In this document: piece after piece, positions 1 through 5,755 of the stretch
How the letters are laid out: every line of letters begins with the position of its first letter
Numbering within the stretch: position 1 is the stretch's first letter
Program-made: the position numbers and the translations under genes
Assembly: GCA_031403955.1 (NCBI GenBank)
Contig: JANNGR010000044.1
Location: forward strand, 1 to 9,081
Direction: 5' to 3'
Origin: CAISIP01 sp031403955
GTDB taxonomy: Bacteria; Pseudomonadota; Gammaproteobacteria; Burkholderiales; Burkholderiaceae_C
Length of the DNA stretch: 9,081 bases
The notes under the pieces: generated by a model
What the model saw: the letters and a program-made list of their open reading frames with translations, nothing else
Databases searched by the model: none
What the model was told of the DNA's origin: nothing

Positions 1-41
1 TGGGCGACTTCGGCCTGGAAGGCAAGGGTTTGTTTGGTCAT
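1..41 (-). CDS. htpG: Chaperone HtpG (HSP90 family), N-terminal fragment, cut by window edge
   Basis: Only the first 13 codons are present. They start at the ATG complementary to 39-41 and read MTKQTLAFQAEVA. This matches from memory the very conserved start of bacterial HtpG, where (M)xKQTLxFQAEVxQLLxL opens the ATP-binding domain. HtpG is a cytoplasmic ATP-dependent HSP90 chaperone that helps refold proteins after heat stress. The identification rests on a short peptide, but it is a distinctive one and is supported by a heat-shock-type promoter upstream at 106-132. No strong Shine-Dalgarno sequence is visible just before the start. The gene runs off the left edge. Confidence 0.82.
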   Translation of the reverse strand, partial: MTKQTLAFQAEVA

Positions 42-105
42 AAGCAGTGGAAATGATTGAATCAACGAATGTCAACCGCAAAGGCAGCGGCGCGGGCAAC
101 CTTCA

Positions 106-132
106 ATTATGGGCGAAGGCCCCGCGTTCAAG
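106..132 (-). promoter_or_regulatory. Candidate sigma-32 (heat-shock) promoter of htpG
   Basis: Read on the minus strand, CTTGAA (132-127) is followed by 13 bases and then CCCATAAT (113-106). The known RpoH/sigma-32 consensus is CTTGAA, a spacer of about 13-17 bases, then CCCCATnT. The -35 is perfect and the -10 lacks one C. Transcription would begin near position 98, leaving a leader of about 57 bases before the htpG ATG at 41. A perfect sigma-70 -35 hexamer TTGACA also occurs at 75-70, but no acceptable -10 follows it. The agreement of promoter type with a heat-shock gene makes this more than a chance match. Confidence 0.68.
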
Positions 133-147
133 AGCCACTCGGGGAAG

Positions 148-1404
148 TCAGTCCCGCGCCGGCGCCAGCCAGAGCACCATCTGCCGTGTCACATCGGGGC
201 TGCTCAGCAACTGCATGTGGTTGATGCGGTAGGCAACCGATTGCGACGATCTTGCAAATGCCAGTGTGCGCCGCGGGTCGTCGTGCCGGCCCAGGGCGCT
301 GTGCAGCGGCACCAGCCCGTCGCCGATCAGGCGATCCGCCAGGGCGCTGCGTTTGGCCGCCGTGGTCGCGGCTATGGTGTAGCAGGCTACGCCCTGCGGC
401 AGCGGCAACAGTTGGCGCTTGTCGGGTCTGCTCATGAATCGGTCGTGTCCTTGCCAGTCCTGATCCACCACATGCCCGTAACGCAGGTCGGTGATGCCGG
501 CGCTGCGCAACCGGGCCAGTCTGGCAAACGGCGCGGTGTACGGCGTGCTGCCAAGAATAACATCGACCCAGTTGCCGGCGCGCTCCAGCGGCGCGCCGTG
601 GTGCGGAGTGCCCAAGAACACGATGTTCTTCAGTTGATCCGGCCAGCGTAACCCGCCCTGCCTGGCGCAATACACGGCGCTGCGCATCACCAGACCGCCC
701 ATGCTGTGGGCCACGACGGTCAGTTCTTCCACAGGCGTAGGCCAGTGTGCGCGTAGCTGCTCCAGTTGTTCTGACAGTTCATGCCCGTTTTGCGAGGTGT
801 GCAAACCGGTGTTGTAACGCAGGTAGATGGGTGTGTAACCGAGCCTGGACGCGAGTTCCGCGCCGTGGTCGACCACCTCCCCAATCTGCCGTGTGTGCCA
901 CTGCAGGTCGTTCATACACAAGCCATGGATCAGCAGCAACACCTTCCCGGTCGCCTGCGGCATCGGCGTCGGCGTATTCCAGTTCAGCGCCTGGCCCTGC
1001 CAGCGCAGGCTCATGCGGGTTGCAAGCGGGTTTTTGCTGGCCAGCAGGCGGTCACCCAGCACGCCATTCAACGCCGCGAGAACGGCTTCGCGCTGGGGTG
1101 TTTCGGGCCCGGCCACCTGCGCCGATTCAAGCAGCGGTTGCAGCTTTGCCAGCACCGAACTTGCGCTGTTGCCGAGCAACTGCGTGACACCCCGGATACT
1201 CTGGTAGACCAGACCGGTGATGCCGCCGGTTTGCCCTGGCGCCTTTCCACCCGGCACGCCCATGCTGCTCCACACCGACTGGTGCACGCCCTCGGCAATG
1301 CGGGTCACACCCTCGGTGGCCTGTGTTGCCAGTTGGGCGATGCCCAGTAAGTCCGAGCCGCGCAGGTGCCGCAGCGGGCCCTTTTTGGGTGCGGGTGGGG
1401 TCAT
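148..1404 (-). CDS. Alpha/beta hydrolase, lipase/esterase-like (PGAP1-type)
   Basis: The 418-residue protein has an N-terminal segment of about 150 residues with amphipathic helices (for example SDLLGIAQLATQATEGVTRI) and no signal peptide, then an alpha/beta hydrolase domain. LLLIHGL at about 156-162 is the oxyanion-hole region. AHSMGG at 232-237 is the nucleophile elbow with Ser234. GTPHHG at 265-270 is typical of lipase/PGAP1-like enzymes. GDGLVP near Asp362 and the NHMQLL segment with His396 complete a plausible Ser-Asp-His triad. It probably cleaves an ester or lipid substrate in the cytoplasm; the substrate is unknown. The ATG overlaps, as ATGA, the end of a decayed ridA-like gene. An AGGG Shine-Dalgarno lies at 1417-1414, nine bases upstream and inside that remnant. 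The 106-base gap after its stop leads to htpG on the same strand. Confidence 0.88.
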   Translation of the reverse strand: MTPPAPKKGPLRHLRGSDLLGIAQLATQATEGVTRIAEGVHQSVWSSMGVPGGKAPGQTGGITGLVYQSIRGVTQLLGNSASSVLAKLQPLLESAQVAGPETPQREAVLAALNGVLGDRLLASKNPLATRMSLRWQGQALNWNTPTPMPQATGKVLLLIHGLCMNDLQWHTRQIGEVVDHGAELASRLGYTPIYLRYNTGLHTSQNGHELSEQLEQLRAHWPTPVEELTVVAHSMGGLVMRSAVYCARQGGLRWPDQLKNIVFLGTPHHGAPLERAGNWVDVILGSTPYTAPFARLARLRSAGITDLRYGHVVDQDWQGHDRFMSRPDKRQLLPLPQGVACYTIAATTAAKRSALADRLIGDGLVPLHSALGRHDDPRRTLAFARSSQSVAYRINHMQLLSSPDVTRQMVLWLAPARD

Positions 1405-1436
1405 GCCGGCATGCCCTGGCCGCGCGGCAAACAGGC
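1404..1436. repeat. Exact 33-bp direct repeat, copy 1 (tail of ridA remnant)
   Basis: These 33 bases are identical, in the same orientation, to 2192-2224. On the minus strand they encode ACLPRGQGMPA, the C-terminus of the RidA-like protein. The match breaks on both sides (a versus g before, g versus c after). In this copy the next base makes ATGA, joining the remnant stop to the hydrolase start. The rest of the shared region (1441-1605 against 2348-2506) is only about 80 percent identical by eye, so this block is unusually well kept. Confidence 0.93.
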
Positions 1437-1440
1437 GGCA

Positions 1441-1605
1441 CAGGCCTCGAAAGTATGCAGACCCACCAGCTTGATGCCATCGCGCATCTGGGCCCCCCCG
1501 GCTTGCGCCAACTGCTTGATGCGGTTGCGCACAAAGCAGCTTTGTGCCATGGCGAGCTCCTGATAAATGTCCACGCTAATCTGCCCGATGACGTAGCTCA
1601 AAGTA
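1441..1605. repeat. Diverged direct repeat, copy 1 (ridA remnant body)
   Basis: Aligned by eye, this block matches 2348-2506 at roughly 80 percent identity, with a small indel near 1450-1462 and an exact 23-base run at 1565-1587 matching 2468-2490. It is the older, diverged part of the ridA duplication. Similarity fades into an AT-richer stretch at about 1606-1644 that belongs to neither ridA nor DUF4160 coding sequence and holds no feature I can name. Confidence 0.8.
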
Positions 1606-1644
1606 ACTAAACTCAAATCCCAATATTTCCAAGTCCAATACCCC

Positions 1645-1911
1645 ATGCCCGTTATCTCAATGTTTTACGGCATCATCATCCGCATGTACATGCTGGATGA
1701 GCTGCACCACAACCTGCCGCATCTGCATGCCAAGTATGCGGAGTTTGAGGCATCCATCAACCTGGCGGACGGCGAATTATTGGCCGGCGAACTACCGCGC
1801 AAACAATTGCGATTGGTCCAGGCTTGGGTGGAACTCAACCGCGACGCGTTGATGGCCGACTGGGAATTGGCGCGCAGCGGGCAGTTGCCCTTTAAGATTG
1901 ATCCTTTATGA
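1645..1911 (+). CDS. DUF4160 domain protein (possible toxin of a TA-like pair)
   Basis: The 88-residue protein reads almost end to end like DUF4160 family members. It has the start MPVISMFYGIIIRMY, a His-rich HHNLPHLHAKY segment at 21-31, DGELLAGELP at 42-51, and the end ADWELARSGQLPFKIDPL. The family is small and its biochemical function is not established to my knowledge; it is commonly found beside DUF2442 genes, which has led to toxin-antitoxin predictions. The ATG at 1645 gives the conserved start, although no Shine-Dalgarno is visible in the preceding 20 bases, so initiation may be weak or leaderless. It lies on the strand opposite to all its neighbours except the following gene, and its GC content is lower than theirs, which suggests a transferred cassette. 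Confidence 0.87.
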   Translation: MPVISMFYGIIIRMYMLDELHHNLPHLHAKYAEFEASINLADGELLAGELPRKQLRLVQAWVELNRDALMADWELARSGQLPFKIDPL

Positions 1912-1916
1912 GGAGG
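1911..1916 (+). promoter_or_regulatory. Ribosome binding site that decides the DUF2442 start
   Basis: A perfect AGGAGG sits six bases before the ATG at 1923. It overlaps the last base of the DUF4160 stop codon. An in-frame ATG at 1908 also exists, but it would precede this site and adds only MRRSA, which is not part of the family start. The 1923 start is therefore preferred. Confidence 0.85.
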
Positions 1917-1922
1917 TCTGCC

Positions 1923-2168
1923 ATGTACTGGGATGTTGTTACGGTCAAGCCATTGGCGAACTTTTGTATTCACGTCAATTTGCGTGACGGCAGTCAAGGC
2001 ATTTTTGACATGAAACCTTATGTGGATAGGGGTGTATTTCAGGAATTGCGCGATCCCTTTTACTTCAATCGCGTCGGTATTCAATTCGGCGCGGTAACCT
2101 GGCCGAATGGTCAAGACATCGCACCCGCAACGCTTCATGCCGGTCTGAAAGCAACCGAGAACGCGTAA
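1923..2168 (+). CDS. DUF2442 domain protein (possible antitoxin partner)
   Basis: The 81-residue protein has the DUF2442 pattern. It opens MYWDVVTVKPLANF, followed by LRDGSQGIFDMKPYVDRGVFQELRDPFYFNRVG and the hallmark FGAVTWPNGQDIAPATL near the C-terminus. This small family is usually paired with DUF4160 and is often predicted to be an antitoxin or regulatory partner; that role is inference here. The gene starts 11 bases after the DUF4160 stop with a perfect Shine-Dalgarno between, so the two are surely co-transcribed and probably made in different ratios. Its stop lies only 8 bases from the stop of the convergent RidA-family gene, with no recognisable terminator between them. Confidence 0.87.
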   Translation: MYWDVVTVKPLANFCIHVNLRDGSQGIFDMKPYVDRGVFQELRDPFYFNRVGIQFGAVTWPNGQDIAPATLHAGLKATENA

Positions 2169-2176
2169 CAGTTTTC

Positions 2177-2671
2177 TCAAGCCTGTTTCCGTGCCGGCAT
2201 GCCCTGGCCGCGCGGCAAACAGGCCGTAGCCTCGACCTCGATCAGTACCGCGTCGTCGGGCAACATGCGGCTGACTTCCACTACCGTGCTCACCACCGGC
2301 TCGGGGCAGAACAGGCTGCGCACACGGTTATAGGCCGGGTAGTGGCGCAGGTCTCGAAAATACTGCACCAGTTTGAAGACATCGCGCATCTGGCCACCCT
2401 CGGCTTGCACCAACAGCTGGATGCGGTTCAGGACAAACCAGCTTTGGGCCACGGCTGGCGCTTCAAAAATGTCCACGCTAATCTGCCCGGTGACGTAGCC
2501 CAGGGTCTGCAACGCCTGGCGCGCCTGCAACGGCAAGTCGTCGTAACTGTCGATTACCCTGCGCGAGTCGGGATCGACCGCAATCACGCCGCTCATATAA
2601 AGCATGTCGCCCACGCGTTTGGCGGCCAGGTAGTTGGCCAGCGGCTGGCCAACCGGGTGCTTGGCAGACAT
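2177..2671 (-). CDS. RidA/YjgF/RutC-family protein lacking the deaminase arginine
   Basis: The 164-residue protein belongs to the Rid (YjgF/YER057c/UK114) superfamily: GDMLYMSGVIAVD at 21-33, the QARQAL segment, and the C-terminal VEVSRMLPDDAVLIEVEATA. RidA proper hydrolyses reactive enamines and imines and depends on an arginine (Arg105 in E. coli) in ARSCVEV. Here the aligned segment VSTVVEV has Ser128 in that place, so it fits the Rid groups without known imine deaminase activity. It is also longer than RidA (about 128 residues), with an insertion-rich middle and a CLPRGQGMPARKQA tail. The ATG overlaps the preceding stop as TAATG, and a GGAAG Shine-Dalgarno sits 7 bases upstream, so it is coupled to the NAD(P)H dehydrogenase gene. 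The frame stays open further upstream but only as antiphase reading of that gene. It is the last gene of the catabolic run. Confidence 0.85.
   Translation of the reverse strand: MSAKHPVGQPLANYLAAKRVGDMLYMSGVIAVDPDSRRVIDSYDDLPLQARQALQTLGYVTGQISVDIFEAPAVAQSWFVLNRIQLLVQAEGGQMRDVFKLVQYFRDLRHYPAYNRVRSLFCPEPVVSTVVEVSRMLPDDAVLIEVEATACLPRGQGMPARKQA
2192..2224. repeat. Exact 33-bp direct repeat, copy 2 (tail of intact ridA-like gene)
   Basis: Identical to 1404-1436, in the same orientation. In this copy the reading frame continues for four more codons (RKQA) to its own TGA. The intact and decayed copies thus share the tail but differ in what follows. Confidence 0.93.
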
Positions 2672-3264
2672 TACATCGCTTCCAGTTTGGTACGCACACG
2701 TGCCATAAACGTCTCGCACTCGGCGCGGCTGACGTTGTTCATGTCGTGCAACTGCAGCCAGGTGGTCTTGCAGTTTTTCGCCATCAGCGCGCGCAGGCCG
2801 CGGGTGAACAAGCGCCTGGCCGGGTCGCCGATCAGTTTCAACCACCACCACGGCGAGCCACCATGGGTGATGACGGTAAGGCGCTGGATGTGCCGCAACC
2901 CCGGCAACGCCGGCTGGCCTTTCTTGGGTGGCGGCAAAAACGCGACGCCCGGCAACCAGACCCGTTCCAGCCAGCCTTTCAGCATCGCCGGTGGCCCGTA
3001 AAACCAGATCGGAAACACAAACACCAGGTGCTCGGCCCAGCGCAAAGCGTCCACATGGGTTTGCACGCGTGACGCTATCAACTGCGGATTGGGTAGGTAC
3101 GCTTCGCGTTCCTCGCGCGTGAGTATGGGCGCGAAGTTCTCGGCATACAGATCGGTCAGGCGCAACACATGGCCGCGCGCCTTCAACGTGTGCACCGCGG
3201 CGGCGTACAAGGCGCCGCTGAAGCTGCCGGGATTTGGGTGGCAATACACAACCAGCGTGCGCAA
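2671..3264 (-). CDS. NAD(P)H dehydrogenase (quinone)-like flavodoxin-fold protein
   Basis: The 197-residue protein has the Flavodoxin_2 pattern of NQO/MdaB/KefF-type FMN or FAD enzymes. YCHPNPGSFSGAL at 7-19 is the phosphate-binding loop. FVFPIWFYGPPAMLKGWLERVW at 82-103 is the conserved flavin and dimer segment, and THGGSPWWW at 133-141 follows. Such enzymes transfer two electrons from NAD(P)H to quinones or other acceptors, or supply reduced flavin, in the cytoplasm. The start is TTG at 3264-3262, since no in-frame ATG or GTG fits before the conserved strand MRTLVVYCHP; GGGGTGA about 8 bases upstream serves as ribosome binding site. One base separates it from the binding-protein stop, and its own stop overlaps the next ATG (TAATG). 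It may feed electrons to the pathway's redox step; the real acceptor is unknown. Confidence 0.83.
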   Translation of the reverse strand: MRTLVVYCHPNPGSFSGALYAAAVHTLKARGHVLRLTDLYAENFAPILTREEREAYLPNPQLIASRVQTHVDALRWAEHLVFVFPIWFYGPPAMLKGWLERVWLPGVAFLPPPKKGQPALPGLRHIQRLTVITHGGSPWWWLKLIGDPARRLFTRGLRALMAKNCKTTWLQLHDMNNVSRAECETFMARVRTKLEAM

Positions 3265-3265
3265 G

Positions 3266-4288
3266 TCATTTCACCCCGAGTTTTTGCTTCACATCCAGGC
3301 CGACCTTCTTGTTGACAAACTGGGTGCTGACGACCTTGTTCAGATCAACGTCGCCGGGCTTGTACAAACCGGCCTTGACCATCTTGTCGTAAAAATCCTT
3401 CACACGTGTCGGGCTCATGGCGCCGATGCCGTTTTGCAGCGCCTCGCCGCTGTCGACAATACCGAGCTTTTTCATCAACTCGATGCTGCCGGCGATACCC
3501 GCATCGCTGGCCTCCGGGTTGGCCTTCTTGATCATCTCGTTGGCGGCCTTGTTGTCGCCGTACAGATAGTTGTACCAGCCAATCATCGAAGCATCGACAA
3601 ACTTCTGCACCAACGCCGGTTTGTTTTGCACCAGATCGGCACGTGTTTCTATCGTCGTGCTGTAGGTGCTGAAGCCGTTGTCGGCCAGCAGGTGCACCAC
3701 CGGGTCGAAGCCGGCCTGTGCCTTGATGCTGATCGGTTCACTGATCGAATAACCCTGCTGCACCGACTTCTTGTCGGCCAGGAACGGCCCGACGTTAAAC
3801 ACATAAGGCTTCAAATTTTCATCCTTGAAGCCGTGTTCGGCCTTCATCCATTGCCAGAAACTAAATTGCCCGTCCTTGCTGATGAAGGCCACCGGTGCGC
3901 GGGTCAGATCGCTGAACTTGTCGTAGCCCTGACCGGGATGCGCGAAGATGGCTTGCGGGTCCTTCTGGAATATGGCGGCGACTACCGTGGTGGGCACACC
4001 GTTTTTCACATTGTCAAAACTCTGTAGCAGGTTGCCCGCCATCAGGAAGTCAAGTTTGCCGGTGGCCAGCAGCGGGCGGTTGTTGACTTGCGGGCCACCC
4101 TGCTGAATCTCGACATCCAGGCCCATGCGTTTGTAGGTGCCATCGGCCAACGCCTGGTAAAAACCACCATGGCCGGCCTGGGCCTTCCAGTTAGTGGCGA
4201 ATACCACTTTCTCTTGAGAAAAACTCGCTGAAGCGCACGCCAGAAGAGTGCCGGCAGCTACGGCTCGAATGACAGATTGAAATTTCAT
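3266..4288 (-). CDS. ABC transporter substrate-binding protein, NMT1/THI5-like
   Basis: The 340-residue protein is the periplasmic receptor of the ABC transporter encoded at 7009-8617. Residues 1 to about 23 form a signal peptide (MKFQSVIRAV, then AAGTLLACASASFS). LLAC is a weak lipobox, so a lipoprotein is possible but less likely. The mature part begins VVFATNWKAQAGHGGFYQALADG, the signature of the NMT1/THI5 and SsuA-type family, followed by GGPQVNNRPLLATGKLDFLMAGN. Family members bind formyl-aminopyrimidine, HMP, riboflavin, sulfonates or other small ligands; the ligand here is not evident. The ATG at 4288 has GGAG seven bases upstream and places the signal peptide at the start; a longer in-frame start at 4339 has no such support. 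It is preceded by the only sizeable gap in the run and followed after one base by the dehydrogenase gene. Confidence 0.9.
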   Translation of the reverse strand: MKFQSVIRAVAAGTLLACASASFSQEKVVFATNWKAQAGHGGFYQALADGTYKRMGLDVEIQQGGPQVNNRPLLATGKLDFLMAGNLLQSFDNVKNGVPTTVVAAIFQKDPQAIFAHPGQGYDKFSDLTRAPVAFISKDGQFSFWQWMKAEHGFKDENLKPYVFNVGPFLADKKSVQQGYSISEPISIKAQAGFDPVVHLLADNGFSTYSTTIETRADLVQNKPALVQKFVDASMIGWYNYLYGDNKAANEMIKKANPEASDAGIAGSIELMKKLGIVDSGEALQNGIGAMSPTRVKDFYDKMVKAGLYKPGDVDLNKVVSTQFVNKKVGLDVKQKLGVK

Positions 4289-4334
4289 GCGAAGGCTCCG
4301 TTTGGTGGGTTGAACGACAAGGCTGAGACCACAA

Positions 4335-4358
4335 ATCATTGCACAAGCCGTGCCTGAT
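4335..4358 (-). promoter_or_regulatory. Imperfect hairpin in the gap before the binding-protein gene
   Basis: In the 75-base gap (4289-4363) an inverted repeat pairs ATCA (4335-4338) with TGAT (4355-4358) and, inside a small asymmetric internal loop, GCAC (4341-4344) with GTGC (4350-4353) around a five-base loop. There is no run of T residues after it on the minus strand, so it is not a normal terminator. In transporter operons, hairpins before the binding-protein gene can adjust its mRNA level; that role is inference. The stem is short and could be chance. Confidence 0.3.
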
Positions 4359-4363
4359 GGTTG

Positions 4364-5752
4364 TTAGGGTTTTGCATAGGTTGGCAGCCAGCCGCGTGTC
4401 TTTCCAGGGTTCATCAGGCCATGCGGATCGGCGATTCTCTTGAAATCAATTTGCCCGTGGTCGATTTCCTTCATGCCGCCGTCTTCAATCGTGTAGACAT
4501 GGTTGTCGAACACCGTGCAGCCGTCGGCTTCAAACTCGCGCATGATTTCAGACAACCGGTCTGGATCGAAGTAGCTTACTAGCGGCAGGCCGAACGCGAC
4601 GCAGCCCCCAAACTGGCGGCCAAACTCATGGTGCATCAGCACTTCGTCACCCCAGCGCTCCATCTGCTTTTCTACCAGCGCGATGTCGATTCCCACACCC
4701 GGAGTCCATGGGGCCACGGTTTGCAGATTGGTCCAGCTCTTGTCGACCCTTAGCGCCATCAAGGTAGTGTGGTTATAGGCGCATTCAAAGGCCGGGAACA
4801 AGCCCTCGGCTTTCAACTGCGCTTCGTTTGAGGCCATCGATTCCGTGCCGCCGTGTTTGTCCATCAATACCCGCCACGCGTCCATGGACTGCGGGTGCAC
4901 CATCGAAAATACCGCGTCCTTGTTGGCGGGAAAACGTGCACCGAACTCGCTTTCGTAGTACGGCGCGATGCGCCGCTCCACGGCGGTAATCAGGAACGCG
5001 TCCAGGGTCTGGCCAATTGCCTCGGTCGCCTCGCAGCCAAAACGCAGCGCGGCGCCGTAGCTGTCAAACAAGGCAATTTGGTGCACCCAGTCCACTGCTG
5101 GTTTGAGCGCCAGCGTGAGCGCCGTGATGACGCCGTTGGTGCCAAACGCGTGGTGCACTTTCTGAATGTCCGCATCACGCAGCGTTATCACACGCGGCGT
5201 TTCCTCCAGCGTGACCACGCGAACCATCGTCACATTACCGGCGTCCTTCAATATTCCGTTGCGCACCGTACCTGCCCCGGCGTAGCCACCGGCGATGAAG
5301 CCGCCAATCGTGGCCAGGTCGCGTGTGCTGGGGAACATCAACAGCTCCTGCCCACCAGGCAACACCGGGCTGGCACGCACCGCACGCTCCAGGTCCGCGA
5401 TCAGGATGCCGGCTTCACACGTCACCGCGCCGCGCTGTATGTCCAGCACCCGATTCAATGCCGTCATATCCAACACCACGCCGCCATGCAGCGGCACGCA
5501 TTGCCCGTAGTTGCCGGTGCCGCCGCCACGGATGGTGATGTTGAGCCGGTGCCGGGCACAGGCCGCCGCCACGCGCAACACCTGCGCCTCAGTCCGCGGC
5601 TTCACCACCAGATCGGCGACCTTGCCGTCGAGTTGCGCCTTCAGGATCGGGCTGTACCAGTAGTAGTCTCTGGATTTGGAGGCGATCGTCTGCGCATCGG
5701 AAGCAAACTCGATGCCGGCGATGTCCTGCAGGAATTGCGCCAGTACGTTCAT
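4364..5752 (-). CDS. FAD-binding oxidoreductase, GlcD/VAO (PCMH) family
   Basis: The 462-residue flavoenzyme has the FAD_binding_4 domain at about 43-180: VVKPRTEAQVLRVAAACARHRL, then the FAD loop RGGGTGNYGQ at 75-84, then GGFIAGGYAGAGTVRNG at 150-166 and TNGVIT at 205-210. The C-terminal part ends in DPHGLMNPGKTRGW, typical of glycolate oxidase GlcD-like enzymes. The family oxidises alpha-hydroxy acids, alcohols or amines and passes electrons to oxygen or a carrier. The loop lacks the His of covalent-flavin relatives such as berberine bridge enzyme, so FAD is probably not covalently bound there. The substrate is unknown. The gene starts 3 bases after the CodA-like amidohydrolase stop, so it likely acts in the same pathway, for example on the deaminated or hydrolysed product. 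Confidence 0.86.
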   Translation of the reverse strand: MNVLAQFLQDIAGIEFASDAQTIASKSRDYYWYSPILKAQLDGKVADLVVKPRTEAQVLRVAAACARHRLNITIRGGGTGNYGQCVPLHGGVVLDMTALNRVLDIQRGAVTCEAGILIADLERAVRASPVLPGGQELLMFPSTRDLATIGGFIAGGYAGAGTVRNGILKDAGNVTMVRVVTLEETPRVITLRDADIQKVHHAFGTNGVITALTLALKPAVDWVHQIALFDSYGAALRFGCEATEAIGQTLDAFLITAVERRIAPYYESEFGARFPANKDAVFSMVHPQSMDAWRVLMDKHGGTESMASNEAQLKAEGLFPAFECAYNHTTLMALRVDKSWTNLQTVAPWTPGVGIDIALVEKQMERWGDEVLMHHEFGRQFGGCVAFGLPLVSYFDPDRLSEIMREFEADGCTVFDNHVYTIEDGGMKEIDHGQIDFKRIADPHGLMNPGKTRGWLPTYAKP

Positions 5753-5755
5753 GGC

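Larger units (their letters stand above)
1401..1606 (-). pseudogene. RidA-family gene remnant (C-terminal part, internally deleted)
   Basis: This stretch encodes fragments clearly homologous to the intact RidA-family gene at 2177-2671. Shared pieces include GQISVDI, AQS.FV.NRI, QMRD..KLV and the identical tail ACLPRGQGMPA. Upstream of about 1606 the similarity stops, so the N-terminal half (about the first 57 residues of the intact protein) is missing. Between 1436 and 1441 some 119 bases present in the intact copy are lost, removing the segment from RHYPAYNRVRS to LIEVEA. The region around KLVGLHTFEAC is locally out of register. An open frame still runs through it from an ATG at 1646 (81 residues), but its first residues are unrelated to RidA. 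It lacks most of the RidA fold and is unlikely to act as an enzyme. Its TGA overlaps the ATG of the downstream hydrolase, so its translation may still matter for coupling. Confidence 0.8.

Noticed and set aside
47..75. Sigma-70 promoter for htpG starting at TTGACA (75-70)
   Set aside because: No -10 hexamer resembling TATAAT is found 15-19 bases downstream; the sigma-32 match is much better.
111..125. Terminator hairpin (GGGC, 4-base loop, GCCC) after the hydrolase gene
   Set aside because: The stem has only four pairs, there is no T run after it, and it overlaps the spacer of the proposed heat-shock promoter.
1606..1644. Promoter in the AT-richer stretch between the ridA remnant and the DUF4160 gene
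   Set aside because: On the minus strand TTGGAA is followed after 17 bases by TAGTTA, a poor -10; on the plus strand no pair of hexamers stands out. A promoter is expected here but cannot be placed.
1404..2224. Direct repeats as ends of an insertion sequence or integron cassette
   Set aside because: The repeats are parts of a duplicated coding sequence, there is no transposase or integrase, and no terminal inverted repeats or target-site duplications are visible.
2177..3244. A 355-codon version of the RidA-family gene extended upstream on the minus strand
   Set aside because: The extra N-terminal part is the dehydrogenase gene read in the wrong frame. The ATG at 2671 has a ribosome binding site and gives the family start.
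3089..4027. A 312-codon plus-strand open frame opposite the binding-protein gene
   Set aside because: It is antisense to a clear NMT1-like gene and contains no recognisable domain.
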